DNA of 64,000 nucleotides from Arthrobacter sp. MSA 4-2. GTDB taxonomy: Bacteria; Actinomycetota; Actinomycetes; Actinomycetales; Micrococcaceae. This document shows positions 1-12,965 of the stretch, in pieces; positions within the stretch are counted from its first letter, which is position 1, and each line of letters begins with the position of its first letter. The position numbers and the translations under genes were made by a program. The notes under the pieces are model-generated. The model saw nothing but the letters and a program-made list of their open reading frames with translations, searched no databases and had not been told where the DNA came from. Location: NCBI RefSeq assembly GCF_016405885.1, contig NZ_JAEKGC010000002.1:186001-250000 (forward strand). Reading direction: 5' to 3'.

Positions 1-1
1 G

Positions 2-448
2 GGCGGACGCCTGACCTCGCTGGCCTTTAACCTCACGGCCGTCGACACCGAGGAGGACATGGGGCCCTTCGAGGTGGCCCCCACCACCCAGTGGGATCTG
101 CCGGAGGAATTCGACCACGAGATGTTCCCCCCGAAGTCGGCCTACGGCCGCTACGAAGCGCTGGCGCAGCGGAAGTACCCGAAGATGGGTGACATCTCCG
201 CCCGCTCGGCGCTGACCATCCACCGGGGCACCCAGAACTTCTCACAGAAGTCGCGGCCGGTCCTGGTGCTCGGGGTGGACGCCCCCGGCGCGGGTAATGC
301 CGAGCACCACGACATGGCGGTCACCCGGAAGTTCTCCGACGCGCTCCCCGAGCGCGTCCGGAACCACCTGAGCTGCCCGATCGTGGACGAGTTGACGCCG
401 ATCACCCAGAAGCACTCGATCGAGGGCCTCATGATGGGCGATGCCTAG
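2..448 (+). CDS. Phytanoyl-CoA dioxygenase-like protein, 5' truncated by window edge
   Basis: The reading frame is open from base 2 and ends at TAG 446-448, so only the C-terminal ~148 residues are present. A stretch containing TIHRGTQNFSQKSRP resembles the end of the PhyH double-stranded beta helix, where a His completes the Fe(II) site and an Arg binds 2-oxoglutarate; this H...R pair is visible. The upstream iron-binding HxD lies outside the window. PhyH proteins are non-haem oxygenases that hydroxylate diverse small molecules, and the substrate cannot be read here. A strong hairpin follows the stop. Family assignment is from motif pattern only. Confidence 0.6.
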   Translation, partial: GGRLTSLAFNLTAVDTEEDMGPFEVAPTTQWDLPEEFDHEMFPPKSAYGRYEALAQRKYPKMGDISARSALTIHRGTQNFSQKSRPVLVLGVDAPGAGNAEHHDMAVTRKFSDALPERVRNHLSCPIVDELTPITQKHSIEGLMMGDA

Positions 449-504
449 GCGTCGGCGCGCCTGAGCCGCAACCGGCGGCGTGCCGCCCAGTCTGTCGGAC
501 ACAA

Positions 505-541
505 GCCCGGCGGGACCGCGAAGCTGCGGATCCCGCCGGGC
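505..541 (+). terminator. Hairpin terminator after the PhyH-like gene
   Basis: An 11-bp GC-rich arm (505-515) pairs with 531-541, and CCGC at 516-519 pairs with GCGG at 526-529, leaving one bulged A. No U-tract follows. It sits just upstream of the GAAGGAGG ribosome binding site of the next gene, so it probably separates the two transcripts. Confidence 0.6.
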
Positions 542-561
542 AGCAGAAGGAGGGGTTCCTG

Positions 562-1005
562 GTGGAAACGGGACGGGAACGGGTGGAAGCCGACGCGGCC
601 GCACGGGGCATCTCCGTCGAATTCGTGGAGCGCACACACGCCGCCGAGCTCGGGCTCGACCGGGCAGACTTCGTGAAATCGATGCTGGTCAAGCGCCATA
701 ACGGCACCTTCCTCTTCGCGCTGGTCCCCCTGGACCGGCAGATCGCCTGGCCGAAGCTTCGGGCAGTGGTGGGCGTCAACAAGCTCCTGCTCCCCGACGC
801 ATCCGTGGCCCTTGCCGTGACCGGGTACGAACGCGGCACCATCACCCCGCTCGGCAGCGCCATGACCTGGCCGGTGTTCGCCGACGAACGGATCGCCGGC
901 CGGCGGATCGGCATGGGCAGCGGCGAACACGGTGTCGGGGCCGTGGTGGACGCCGATCAGCTCATCGCGGGCCTGCAGGCCACGGTCGCCGACATCTCGG
1001 CCTGA
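562..1005 (+). CDS. YbaK/EbsC-family aminoacyl-tRNA deacylase
   Basis: 147 residues, about the family size. YbaK-domain proteins hydrolyse mischarged aminoacyl-tRNAs in trans (for example Cys-tRNA-Pro or Ala-tRNA-Pro) in the cytoplasm. The family signature AVTGYERGTITPLG and the following PVFADE and GSGEHG stretches are all present in the expected order in the C-terminal half. The GTG start is supported by a good GAAGGAGG ribosome binding site about 7 nt upstream. The gene stands alone, convergent with priA. Which amino acid it clears cannot be told from the sequence. Confidence 0.85.
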   Translation: METGRERVEADAAARGISVEFVERTHAAELGLDRADFVKSMLVKRHNGTFLFALVPLDRQIAWPKLRAVVGVNKLLLPDASVALAVTGYERGTITPLGSAMTWPVFADERIAGRRIGMGSGEHGVGAVVDADQLIAGLQATVADISA

Positions 1006-1010
1006 GGCGC

Positions 1011-1026
1011 GGCGCCTGCGGGCGCC
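1011..1026. terminator. Short hairpin between convergent genes
   Basis: GGCGCC-TGCG-GGCGCC lies in the 33-bp gap between the convergent stops of the YbaK-family gene and priA. It could end transcripts from either side; there is no T-tract, so the call is tentative. Confidence 0.35.
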
Positions 1027-1038
1027 GGACCCGCCCGG

Positions 1039-3147
1039 CTACAGCAGGTCCAGGGCGTCGCAGCGGATGGACACGGGCTCGGTGGTGCGCCGGGCCGAAA
1101 GCACCGCGCGGCGGGTTCGCAGCGCCCCGACCGCCGCAGCGGCTCCGCGGTAGTTGAAGAACAGGAGCAGCCGGCTCGCCCCATCGCCGGCGAGGTGGCC
1201 TGGATCCCTTTCGGCGGCCCGCCACGGCGGCGGCGGCGCCGGAACCGGCCCGACGGTGCGCAGGAACAGGTCCGGCTCGATTCCCTCCATAAAGGCCGCC
1301 AGTGCCTCACGGCTTCCGGTCAGCGCCGCGTACCGGACCGCCGGAGGAAGGCCCAGTTCGTGGCGCAGCGCCGCCTCGCGGGCCGCAGCGCCCATCGGAT
1401 CCCAGCGCACGAGGTGCCCCGCGGTCGTGTCGTCGTCGGCCGAAACGACCACCAGGCCGCCCTCGCCGGCCGGACGGGCCAGCACGGCCGCCGCGAACCA
1501 GCGACGGAGGGTGTCCTCCCCGGCCCGCATCGACTCCCTGCTGAGCATAGCCGTGCCGTCGAGCAGGATGACGGCGGCATAGCCGCCCTCGGCGACGGGC
1601 TCGGCCCCGGGGGTGGCAATGACCACCGCCGGAGTGTCCGGCACGGTGTCGACAATGTGCTCGCCGGCCGAGGAGACGACGGCGGTTCCGGGGAAGGCCC
1701 GACCCAGCTCCTCGGCGGTACGGGTGGCGCCGACCACGGTGGCCCGGATCGCGGTGCCCCCGCACGTGGGGCAGTGCCAGTTCGGGTCGGGGCGCCCACA
1801 CCACCGGCAGCCCAGGATGCCTCCGCGGCTCTGCTGCGCCAGCGGACCGGTGCAGTGCCGGCAGCGGGCCGGCTGACGGCAGGTGGCACAGGCGGTCGCC
1901 GGGGAGAACCCGGTGCGGGCCACCTGGAGCAGCACCGGGCCCCGGGTGAGCCCGTCCTGGGCAGCGCGCCAGGCGGCCGAGGGGATCCGTGCCTGCGCGG
2001 CGAGGGGGTCGCGCTCGAGCTGGAAGGCGTCGGTGGCGTGCTGGACGCGCGGGACCCGGCGGCGGATCTCGGAGCGCTCGGCGTGGATCGACCGCGCCCA
2101 CCCCGTCTCGACGAGCCGGTGCGCCTCGGTGCTGCGGGAGACCGAGGCGATCAGCGCCGCCGTCCCCTCCTGTTCGGCGCGCAGCAGCAGCACCTCGCGG
2201 GCGTGCTGGTAGGGCGCCCGCTGCTCGAAGTGAAGGTCGTCGCCGTCATCCCACAGCACCACCAGGCCCAGATCCCGCACGGGCGCGTAGGCCGCCGACC
2301 GGGTGCCGACGGCCACCCGGGCCTGCCCATGCAGCAGGCGCAGGAAACTGCGGTAGCGCGGTGTCGGCCCGTCCTCCGCCGTCATCCGGGCCACCGCCTC
2401 TTCACCCAGCCGGCGCACCAGCGCCGCCTCCACTCGGGCAAGGTCGCGCTGGTCGGGAACGACGACGACGGCGCCTCGGCCGCTGGTGACCACCGCGGCC
2501 ACCGCGTCGGCGATCTCCTCCGGCCAGGACTGCGGTCCGTACCCGCCGACCGTCGTCAGCACCGCGCGCGGGGACTCCCCGGCCGCAAGGTGCAGCAGGA
2601 ACGCCTCCCCGTGCACGTACCGGCTGTAGCTGCCCGAACCGGCGGAGCGGGCGGGAACTACAGCGGGCAGCTGCACCGGTCCCGCGGCCGCGGCCGGCAT
2701 GCCGTCGAACTCCTTCTCCACGCGCGCCGCCCGCGGAGGCACCGCCGCCCGCAGGACGTCGCTGACCGTCCCGGCGAAGCGCGCGGCCACTGCCCGGGCC
2801 AGCTCCAGGACGGCAGGGGTCAGGACCGGGTGGGAGGAGACCACCTTCGCGAGGGGAAGCAGCGTGGCCTTGGCCTCCGAGGACGGGATGCGGCCGGCGA
2901 TGTACCCGGTGTGCTCCCGCCCGGCGAAGCGGACCTTCACCCGGGCGCCGGGCACCGCCTCGCCGTCGAGTTCCTCCGGCACGTAGTAGTCGAAGACCCG
3001 GTCGAGGTGCGGCAGCGGGGATTCGAGGATCACCTGCGCCACCGGGTTGGTCTTCGCCGCGCCGGGGCTGCCCGAGGGCAGGCGCGGCGCGCCGAAGCCA
3101 TGGAGCAGTGACAGCTGCCCGCCGTCGGCGCCCGTGCTGGTGGTCAT
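1039..3147 (-). CDS. priA: Primosomal protein N' (PriA), actinobacterial type without helicase motifs
   Basis: 702 residues. PriA restarts stalled replication forks by binding fork DNA and loading the replicative helicase. The N-terminal 3' DNA-binding domain is clear (LDRVFDYYVPEEL, then GARVKVRFAGREHTGYI). Four paired Cys motifs near residues 420-470 (CATC, CRHC, CRWC, CPTC) form the two zinc sites. However, no Walker A GxxGxGKT is found, and the DEAH position near residue 300 reads WDDGDD. Loss of ATPase motifs is usual for actinobacterial PriA, so the protein probably acts as a DNA-binding scaffold. It is the last gene of the long minus-strand train, 19 bp after metK. Confidence 0.93.
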   Translation of the reverse strand: MTTSTGADGGQLSLLHGFGAPRLPSGSPGAAKTNPVAQVILESPLPHLDRVFDYYVPEELDGEAVPGARVKVRFAGREHTGYIAGRIPSSEAKATLLPLAKVVSSHPVLTPAVLELARAVAARFAGTVSDVLRAAVPPRAARVEKEFDGMPAAAAGPVQLPAVVPARSAGSGSYSRYVHGEAFLLHLAAGESPRAVLTTVGGYGPQSWPEEIADAVAAVVTSGRGAVVVVPDQRDLARVEAALVRRLGEEAVARMTAEDGPTPRYRSFLRLLHGQARVAVGTRSAAYAPVRDLGLVVLWDDGDDLHFEQRAPYQHAREVLLLRAEQEGTAALIASVSRSTEAHRLVETGWARSIHAERSEIRRRVPRVQHATDAFQLERDPLAAQARIPSAAWRAAQDGLTRGPVLLQVARTGFSPATACATCRQPARCRHCTGPLAQQSRGGILGCRWCGRPDPNWHCPTCGGTAIRATVVGATRTAEELGRAFPGTAVVSSAGEHIVDTVPDTPAVVIATPGAEPVAEGGYAAVILLDGTAMLSRESMRAGEDTLRRWFAAAVLARPAGEGGLVVVSADDDTTAGHLVRWDPMGAAAREAALRHELGLPPAVRYAALTGSREALAAFMEGIEPDLFLRTVGPVPAPPPPWRAAERDPGHLAGDGASRLLLFFNYRGAAAAVGALRTRRAVLSARRTTEPVSIRCDALDLL

Positions 3148-3166
3148 AGGGAAATTATGCCGCCGA

Positions 3167-4381
3167 TCAGGCGTTGAAGTAGCTCCGCAGCTTGTCGACG
3201 CGGTCGGTCAGCTCCCAGTTGAACCCTTCGTCCTCCCGGCCGAAGTGCCCGTGGGCCGCGGTCTTCTGGTAGATGGGCCGCTTGAGGTCGAGGGCGTTGA
3301 TGATGCCGAGCGGGCGCAGGTCGAAAATTTCCCGGATCGCCCTGCCGATCCCCAGGGGGTCGACCGTCTCGGTGCCGAAGGTCTCGACGTAGATCCCGAC
3401 CGGATGCGCCATGCCGATGGCGTAGGCGACCTGGATTTCGGCCCGGCGGGCCAGACCTGCGGCCACGACGTTCTTGGCGACCCAGCGCATGGCGTAGGCG
3501 GCCGAACGGTCGACCTTCGAGGGGTCCTTGCCGCTGAAGGCTCCCCCGCCGTGGCGGGCGCTTCCGCCGTAGGTGTCGACGATGATCTTCCGGCCGGTCA
3601 GGCCGGCGTCCCCGACCGGACCGCCGATCACGAAGGCGCCGCCCGGGTTGAGGATGTGCCGCACGGAGGAGGCATCGAGGTCGGAGGTTTCGAGGACCGG
3701 GTTGATGACATGGGCAACGAGGTCCGCGCGCAGCTCGTCGAGGGAAACCTCGGCGGCGTGCTGGGAGGAGATGACGACGGAGTCGACCGAGACCGGGGTG
3801 TCGCCGTCGTAGCCGATGGTGACCTGGGTCTTGCCGTCGGGCCGCAGGTAGGGAAGCGTGCCGTCCTTGCGCACGGCCGTCAGCTGCTCCGAGAGCCGGT
3901 GCGCCAGCCAGATCGGCGCGGGCATGAGCACGGGGGTCTCGTCGCTGGCGTAGCCGAACATGATGCCCTGGTCGCCGGCACCCTGGGCGTCATAGGGGTC
4001 GAGGCCTTTTCCTTCGCGCACCTCGAGCGAGTGGAAGACTCCGGAGGCGATTTCCGGGGACTGCTGACCGATGGAAACCGAGACGCCGCACCGGGCGCCG
4101 TCGAAGCCGTTGGCCGAGGAGTCGTAGCCGATCCCCAGGATCGTGTTGCGCACGATCTCGGGGATCTCGACATACGCCTCGGTGGTGACCTCGCCCGCGA
4201 CATGGACCAGGCCGGTGGTGACCAGTGTCTCCACGGCCACCCGGGCGTCAGGGTCCGCCTGGAGCATGGCATCGAGGATGGCATCGCTGATCTGGTCGCA
4301 GATCTTATCCGGGTGGCCCTCGGTGACCGACTCGGAGCTGAAAAGCCGCAGCGCGGCAGGATTGGGGCTGGCAGGATTCAC
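3167..4381 (-). CDS. metK: S-adenosylmethionine synthetase
   Basis: 404 residues, full length for MetK, which makes S-adenosylmethionine from methionine and ATP with release of phosphate and pyrophosphate. Visible motifs are the ATP-binding [15 protein letters not shown] near the N-terminus, [12 protein letters not shown] near residue 133, and the glycine-rich phosphate loop [16 protein letters not shown] near residue 277. The GTG start has only a weak ribosome binding site. The gap to coaBC is 62 bp, too short for a typical SAM riboswitch, and none is seen. The neighbours (coaBC, rpoZ, priA) match the standard actinobacterial order. Confidence 0.97.
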   Translation of the reverse strand: MNPASPNPAALRLFSSESVTEGHPDKICDQISDAILDAMLQADPDARVAVETLVTTGLVHVAGEVTTEAYVEIPEIVRNTILGIGYDSSANGFDGARCGVSVSIGQQSPEIASGVFHSLEVREGKGLDPYDAQGAGDQGIMFGYASDETPVLMPAPIWLAHRLSEQLTAVRKDGTLPYLRPDGKTQVTIGYDGDTPVSVDSVVISSQHAAEVSLDELRADLVAHVINPVLETSDLDASSVRHILNPGGAFVIGGPVGDAGLTGRKIIVDTYGGSARHGGGAFSGKDPSKVDRSAAYAMRWVAKNVVAAGLARRAEIQVAYAIGMAHPVGIYVETFGTETVDPLGIGRAIREIFDLRPLGIINALDLKRPIYQKTAAHGHFGREDEGFNWELTDRVDKLRSYFNA

Positions 4382-4443
4382 GTGCTCACTCTACTTGGTT
4401 CGGGTTCGTAAGGTGCGGGCGGCGTAACAGGAACCGCGCGGGT

Positions 4444-5664
4444 TCAGGCGTTCAGCGCCGCCGCGGCGCGGGCGAGGACCGCCTCGGCGACCTCGCGTTT
4501 GCTGCCCTGGACCGGCTCCGGTTCGCTGCCGTCCGCCGCCAGGATGAGCGCGGCGCTGGTGTCGGAACCAAAGACCAGGTCCCGGCCGACGACGTTGAGA
4601 ACGAGCAGGTCGCAGCCCTTGCGTTTGAGTTTCAGCTGGGCGTGCGTCAGCGGGTCCGTGTCCGGGTCACCCGTCTCGGCGGCGAAACCCACGATCACCG
4701 CCGGGCCTCCCGAGTCGGTGCGCCGCAGCACGCTCTCGGCGAGGATGTCGGGGTTGCGCACCAGCTGCAGGACGGGCTCGACCGCGTTGTCGGTCTTCTT
4801 GATCTTCGACTCCGCCACCTCCGCCGGGCGGAAGTCGGCGACGGCGGCCGCCATGATGAGCACGTCGGAGTCCGCGAGCGAGGCAAGCACGGCGCTGCGC
4901 AGCTCAAGGGCCGTCTCGACGCGGGTCAGGTGCACCCCGGCAGGGGCCGGCACCTCGACGGCGGCGGCGATGAGGTTCACCGACGCGCCGGCGGCCAGCG
5001 CCGCCTCGGCCAGGGCCATCCCCTGCTTGCCGGAGGACCGGTTGCCGAGGAAGCGCACGGGGTCGAGCGGCTCTCGGGTGCCGCCCGCGGTGATGGTGAC
5101 GGTGCGTCCGGCCAGCGGGCCGGCGGCGGCACCGGTGCGGCGGCGGTGGAAAGCGAGGGCGGCGGCGAAGATGTCGGCCGGCTCGGGGAGCCGCCCGGGC
5201 CCGGAGTCGGACCCGGTCAGGCGCCCGGTGGCCGGCTCCATCACGTGGACCCCGCGGGAGCGCAGGAGGGCAACGTTCGCGGTGGTTGCGGGATGCCGCC
5301 ACATCTCGGTGTGCATCGCCGGGGCCATGAACACCGGCCCGGAGGCCATCAGCAGCGTGCCCGTGAGCAGGTCGTTGGCCAGCCCGGCGGCGGCGCGCGC
5401 GAGGATGTCCGCGGTGGCCGGGGCAACCACGATCAGGTCGGCCTCGTGCCCGAGCCGGACGTGATTCACCTTTTCCACGTCGTCGAAGACGCTGTTGCTC
5501 ACAGTGCGCCCGGAGAGGGCCTCCCAGGTCGCGGCGCCGACGAACTTCGTGGCATTGTCCGTCGGGATGACTGTGACTTCGTGGCCTGCCTCGGTAAAGA
5601 GGCGGAGGAGGGATGCGGCCTTGTACGCCGCGATCCCTCCTCCAACGCCGAGGACTACCCTCAC
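4444..5664 (-). CDS. coaBC: Bifunctional phosphopantothenoylcysteine decarboxylase/phosphopantothenate-cysteine ligase
   Basis: 406 residues with both domains of coenzyme A synthesis. The N-terminal flavoprotein (CoaC, about 1-190) shows GVGGGIAAYKAA and APAMHTEMW; the last differs from the enterobacterial PxMNxxMW by His for Asn, as I recall from actinobacterial homologues. The C-terminal ligase (CoaB) shows TAGGTREPLDPVRFLGNRSSGK, AAVADFRP with the Lys-rich KIKK, and NVVGRDLVFGSD. It joins cysteine to 4'-phosphopantothenate and then decarboxylates the product. The start is GTG, 25 bp after rpoZ. Confidence 0.96.
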   Translation of the reverse strand: MRVVLGVGGGIAAYKAASLLRLFTEAGHEVTVIPTDNATKFVGAATWEALSGRTVSNSVFDDVEKVNHVRLGHEADLIVVAPATADILARAAAGLANDLLTGTLLMASGPVFMAPAMHTEMWRHPATTANVALLRSRGVHVMEPATGRLTGSDSGPGRLPEPADIFAAALAFHRRRTGAAAGPLAGRTVTITAGGTREPLDPVRFLGNRSSGKQGMALAEAALAAGASVNLIAAAVEVPAPAGVHLTRVETALELRSAVLASLADSDVLIMAAAVADFRPAEVAESKIKKTDNAVEPVLQLVRNPDILAESVLRRTDSGGPAVIVGFAAETGDPDTDPLTHAQLKLKRKGCDLLVLNVVGRDLVFGSDTSAALILAADGSEPEPVQGSKREVAEAVLARAAAALNA

Positions 5665-5689
5665 GTTCGGATCCTGCCCGTCGGGGCCG

Positions 5690-5950
5690 TTACTCGGCCT
5701 GCTCCATGGGGGCGGCGACGAGCATTCCCTCGTCGATCTCGCGCAGGGCGATGGACAGCGGCTTCTCGTTCAGCCGGGTGTCGACCAGGGGGCCGACGTA
5801 CTCGAAGAGGCCCTCGTGGAGCTGCGAGTAGTAGGCGTTGATCTGGCGGGCGCGCTTGGCACCGTAGATGACCAGGGCGTACTTCGAGTCGGATGCCTCA
5901 AGGAGCGAATCGATCGGCGGGTTGATGATGCCTTCGGGCTGTGTTGACAC
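5690..5950 (-). CDS. rpoZ: RNA polymerase omega subunit
   Basis: 86 residues. Omega helps fold the beta' subunit and assemble RNA polymerase. The signature [18 protein letters not shown] and the ending LSIALREI match the actinobacterial subfamily. The start is GTG with a GGAG ribosome binding site. It sits between gmk and coaBC, the usual position. The 57-bp leader holds an 11-bp direct repeat. Confidence 0.95.
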   Translation of the reverse strand: MSTQPEGIINPPIDSLLEASDSKYALVIYGAKRARQINAYYSQLHEGLFEYVGPLVDTRLNEKPLSIALREIDEGMLVAAPMEQAE

Positions 5951-5968
5951 GGAATATCTCCAAAAATT

Positions 5969-5991
5969 AGCTGTTACTTGAGCTGTTACTT
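5969..5991. repeat. 11-bp direct repeat between gmk and rpoZ
   Basis: AGCTGTTACTT occurs at 5969-5979 and 5981-5991. This AT-rich patch lies in the only non-coding gap of the gmk-rpoZ junction, upstream of rpoZ on the minus strand. It may be a regulator site or a simple slippage duplication. Confidence 0.6.
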
Positions 5992-6007
5992 ATTCATGGC
6001 CTGCGCT

Positions 6008-6589
6008 TTAGCGCTGCAGGGGGCGCAGTCCCATCAGCGAAACAAGCTCGTCAGCCGCGTGTTCGACACTGTCATTGACCACGGTGTGGTCAAACTCCGG
6101 TTCGGCGGCAAGCTCCAGTTTAGCTGTTTCCAGCCGATGCTGCTGTTCCTCGGTGCTTTCGGTGCCGCGTCCGATCAGCCGGCGGACCAATTCCTCCCAC
6201 GTGGGAGGGGCCAGGAACACGAAATTGGCCTCCGGCATTGTCTCCTTGACCTGCCGGGCGCCCTGCAGGTCGATCTCCAGGAGCACGCACCGGCCCTCGT
6301 CCATGGCCTCCTGAACGGTGCTGCGCAGGGTGCCGTACCGGTTCCGGCCGTGCACTACGGCCCATTCGAGCAGCTGGCCGTCGGCGACGAGGGCGTCGAA
6401 CTCCTCCGGGGAGACAAAGAAGTAGTGGACCCCGTGGACCTCGCCGGGGCGCGGGGGCCGGGTGGTGGCCGACACCGACAGCCACACGTCGGGATAGTTG
6501 TCCCGGATATAGGTGGAGACGGTCCCCTTGCCCACGGCCGTAGGCCCGGCCAGTACTGTCAGCCGCGGCTTCGACACGTAGTTCCTCAC
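6008..6589 (-). CDS. gmk: Guanylate kinase
   Basis: 193 residues, phosphorylating GMP to GDP in the cytoplasm. The P-loop GPTAVGKGT is near residue 15, and the GMP-binding segment [20 protein letters not shown] follows, with the lid region [13 protein letters not shown]. The GTG start overlaps the mihF stop by 4 bases (GTGA), which implies translational coupling. An in-frame GTG at 6577 (protein beginning MSKPRL) is an alternative start. Confidence 0.96.
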   Translation of the reverse strand: MRNYVSKPRLTVLAGPTAVGKGTVSTYIRDNYPDVWLSVSATTRPPRPGEVHGVHYFFVSPEEFDALVADGQLLEWAVVHGRNRYGTLRSTVQEAMDEGRCVLLEIDLQGARQVKETMPEANFVFLAPPTWEELVRRLIGRGTESTEEQQHRLETAKLELAAEPEFDHTVVNDSVEHAADELVSLMGLRPLQR

Positions 6590-6924
6590 TTCCTGGCGGA
6601 GCCAGGGTTCGAATCGTTCAAATGGTCAATGAGCGCTTTGCGCTGGTGGATTCCCAGCCCGCGCACGCGGCGGGTGGGGGCTATACCGACGGCGCTCATG
6701 ATGGCCGCCGCCCGTACGTCGCCCACGCCCGGGAGGGCCTTGAGCAGGTCCAGGACCTTCAGCCGCCCCACGGCCTCGTCATCGGTGCTGCTCTCGATGA
6801 CTTCCGCTACTGAGACTTTACCTGCTTTGAGGCTCGACTTAATTTCCGCGCGGGCCGCCCGCGCGGCGGTGGCCTTCTTCCGCGCCTGAGTTCGTTCGAC
6901 GTCCGTCAAAGGCTTCAGGCTCAC
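6586..6924 (-). CDS. mihF: Integration host factor, actinobacterial type
   Basis: 112 residues, close to the mycobacterial mIHF length. It is a nucleoid DNA-bending protein unrelated to proteobacterial IHF and essential in mycobacteria. A basic N-terminal helix ([16 protein letters not shown]) precedes the helix-two-turn-helix with [13 protein letters not shown] and [18 protein letters not shown]. The GTG start follows a 99-bp gap after pyrF. Coupled to gmk as in many Actinobacteria. Confidence 0.93.
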   Translation of the reverse strand: MSLKPLTDVERTQARKKATAARAARAEIKSSLKAGKVSVAEVIESSTDDEAVGRLKVLDLLKALPGVGDVRAAAIMSAVGIAPTRRVRGLGIHQRKALIDHLNDSNPGSARK

Positions 6925-7023
6925 AAGTGCTCCCTGCAGTAGACGGCGGCCGGCGAAGTACCGGTCACCGCTGGTCTGGTGGATTGGGCTGGCTTTGAAC
7001 CTATCGCCTCGCTCGGCCCGAAA

Positions 7024-7903
7024 TCAATCCGCTGCAGGAAGCGGATCAAGTTCCCGGCGGGCGGTCCGCGCAGCCTCCCGCAGCCGTGCCGGATCCGGCC
7101 CCGCCGCGAGGACGGCCCGGCTCGAGGTCGGCAGCACCAGGGGACGGGCGGCGCCGAAGCTCGCCTCGAGTTCGCGGGGGCCCGCGCCCTGGGCCCCCAC
7201 GCCGGGGGCCAGGATGGGCCCGTTCAGCGCACCGAGGTCAAGGCCGAGGGACTTCACGGCGGTCCCGACGGTCGCGCCGATGACCAGGCCGACGGACCCG
7301 GGGGCTCCGGCCGCCGACGCCGCCCGGTTTTCCGCAGCGGCGGCCCGCACGATCCTCAACGCCACCGATTCCGCGCCGCCGGCGTGCTGCACCGAGGCCC
7401 CCTCGGGGTTGGAGGTGAGCGCAAGGACGAACACCCCCCGGCCGGTGGCTTCAGCCAGGTCGAGGGCCGGTCGCAGGGATTCGAAGCCGAGGTACGGGTT
7501 GAGGGTGACGGCGTCCGCGGCGAGCGGCGCGCCCTCTGCCAGCCAGGCCTCCGCGTAGGCGGTCATGGTTGAGCCGATGTCGCCCCGTTTGGCATCGGCG
7601 ATCGTCAGCACGTCCGCCTCCGCCGCCCGGGCCAGCAGCGTCTCGAGCACGGCCAGGCCCTTGGAGCCGTGCCGCTCGTACAGGGCCACCTGCGGCTTCA
7701 GGGCCGCAGCCTCGGGCCCGAGGACCTCCAGCGCCGTCAGCGAGAACCGCTCAAGGCCCGCCGGGCTGTCCGGCAGGTCCCAGGCCGCCAGCAGGGCAGG
7801 GTGCGGGTCGATCCCGATGCACAGGCCGCCGCGTCGCCGCCGCGCGGCCGCAAGGCGCACCCCGAACGGTTCGCGGGGCGCGCCCTCGGGGCGGGTGCCG
7901 GTG

Positions 7904-7914
<11 letters not shown>
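7024..7914 (-). CDS. pyrF: Orotidine-5'-phosphate decarboxylase
   Basis: 296 residues, the longer actinobacterial/type 2 form. It catalyses the last step of UMP synthesis (OMP to UMP). The catalytic Lys-Asp network is visible in [19 protein letters not shown] near the N-terminus and APGVGAQG near the C-terminus are the other binding loops. It overlaps the 3' end of carB by 11 bp, so it belongs to the pyr operon. Confidence 0.96.
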
Positions 7915-11214
<3,300 letters not shown>

Positions 11215-11215
<1 letters not shown>

Positions 11216-12429
11216 CAGTTCTCTTCCTGGGGGGTGCTCGGGGCGGTGCTTGCGGGGCTGATCTGCGTGCCTTGAGCGGCAGCCATCAGGTCGATGAAGC
11301 GGTCGAACAGGTAGGCCGAGTCGTGGGGGCCGGCTGCCGCTTCGGGGTGGTACTGGACGGAGAAGGCGGGAAGGTCAAGGCACGCGAGCCCCTCGACGAC
11401 CGAGTCGTTGAGGCTGATGTGGCTGACCTCGACGCGGCCGAAGCCGCCGTGCGGCGCCTCGACGGGGCCCTCGAGCGGGGCGTCGACGGCGAACCCGTGG
11501 TTCTGGGAGGTGATCTCGACCCGGCCGGTGCGCCGGTCCAGGACGGGCTGGTTGATGCCGCGGTGGCCGTAGCGCAGCTTGTAGGTGCCGAAGCCCAGCG
11601 CCCGGCCCAGGATCTGGTTGCCGAAGCAGATGCCGAAGAACGGGATCCGCCGCTCAAGGACCCGCCGCAGCAGCTCGACCTGCACGTCGGCCGTGGCCGG
11701 GTCCCCGGGGCCGTTGGACATGAACACGCCGTCCGGGCCGGCCTCGGTGAGTTCCTCGAAGGAGGTGTCGGCAGGGAAGACGACGGTGCGCACTCCGCGC
11801 TGGGCGAAGTGTCGAGGCGTCATAGTCTTGATCCCGAGGTCCAGGGCGGCGACGGTGAATCGGGGCTCGCCGTCCCACCCGTGGTCGGCCGGTTCGACGG
11901 TGTACACCGCCTCGGCGCTCACCTCCTCCGCGAGGCGCGCTCCGGCCATCGACTGCTGCGCCCGGACCTGCTCCAGCAGCTGTGCGGCGGGCAGGGCGGC
12001 CGCGGCGCCGGAGAAGATCCCGGCCTTCATCGCGCCGCGCTCACGCAGGTGGCGTGTGACGGCGCGGGTGTCAACGCCCTCGATCCCGACGACACCCTGG
12101 TCGCGGAGCTGGGCGTCGAGGCTGAGTTCGGAGCGCCAGTTGGATGGGCGGCGGGCCGCGTCTCGCACGATGTAGCCTGCCACCCAGATGCGCCGTGATT
12201 CGGCGTCGGCGGCGTTCACCCCGGTGTTGCCGATGTGGGGTGCCGTCTGGACCACGAGCTGGCGGGCGTAGGAGGGGTCGGTGATGGTTTCCTGGTAGCC
12301 GGTCATGCCGGTGGCGAACACCGCCTCACCGAGGGCCGTGCCCTCGGCGCCGTAGCTGCGGCCGCGGAAGGACCTGCCGTCCTCGAGGACGAGCACCGCC
12401 GCTGCCGGGGACGTGGGGGGTTGGTTCAC
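11215..12429 (-). CDS. carA: Carbamoyl-phosphate synthase small (glutaminase) subunit
   Basis: 404 residues. The N-terminal CPSase domain is followed by a class I glutamine amidotransferase domain with nucleophile Cys in [16 protein letters not shown] and the His-Glu pair in [14 protein letters not shown]. It hydrolyses glutamine and channels ammonia to CarB. The GTG start overlaps the stop of the preceding membrane-protein gene (GTGA). Confidence 0.97.
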
Positions 12430-12965
12430 TTGAAGTTCCTGCCTTCGAGATCAGTCGGGGAATCGTTCGACGGTGGGGTGGCTGGGGTGAGGGCGGCGAC
12501 CGCCGCGAGGAGCTGGGCCTTGTCGGTGGCGTGGCGGGTGCGGAACCCGGTGTCGACGCCTTCGCCGTTGAGCCGCCAGGAGAGCACGACCAGGCCGTTC
12601 TTTTCGACGAACTTGCCGGTCATGCCCGATTCGAGGCGGACCCCGGTGAGGTCGCTCCGCGGCACGTACACGTCCGGGGCGCCCCGGCGGGCCAGGAGGA
12701 TGCCGTCGGGGTGCACCGTGACGACAGCCTCGGAACGCACTCCCAGGCCGTGGACGGCGATGCGGTCGAGCCAGTCCCCCGCCGTCGTCGTGGCCACGTA
12801 CTGGCCTTCGGTCCGGTACAGCTCCGGGCCGGGGTCGGCCGGGACGGCCGGTGGGGCGGGCACCGCGGCCTGCCGGCGCAGCCGGTTGCGCCAGCCCACG
12901 GCCATCAGGGCGAAGACGGCACCGACGATCAGGAGGGTGAGGCTGAGCGGGCCTAGCCAGTCCAC
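12426..12965 (-). CDS. Single-pass membrane protein with PH-like domain in the pyr operon
   Basis: 179 residues from a GTG start (protein beginning MDWLGPLSL) that overlaps the pyrC end by 13 bp. One N-terminal membrane segment (about 4-22) is followed by the basic NRLRRQ and a cytoplasmic domain rich in beta-type segments. Similar small proteins sit between pyrC and carA in many Actinobacteria and are annotated as PH-like or transporter-like; their role is not known to me. The overlaps on both sides suggest coordinated expression with pyrimidine synthesis. A longer upstream reading of the frame only shadows pyrC. Confidence 0.75.
   Translation of the reverse strand: MDWLGPLSLTLLIVGAVFALMAVGWRNRLRRQAAVPAPPAVPADPGPELYRTEGQYVATTTAGDWLDRIAVHGLGVRSEAVVTVHPDGILLARRGAPDVYVPRSDLTGVRLESGMTGKFVEKNGLVVLSWRLNGEGVDTGFRTRHATDKAQLLAAVAALTPATPPSNDSPTDLEGRNFK

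Noticed and set aside
1195-3111. Long open frame on the plus strand opposite priA (similar ones lie opposite carB at 8858-11275 and alaS at 38260-40962)
   Set aside because: High-GC third positions leave antisense frames open; composition is Gly/Arg/Pro/Ala-rich, with no family motifs, and the opposite strand carries clear genes.
4382-4443. Possible SAM riboswitch before metK
   Set aside because: Only 62 bp separates coaBC from metK and no SAM-aptamer stems can be drawn.
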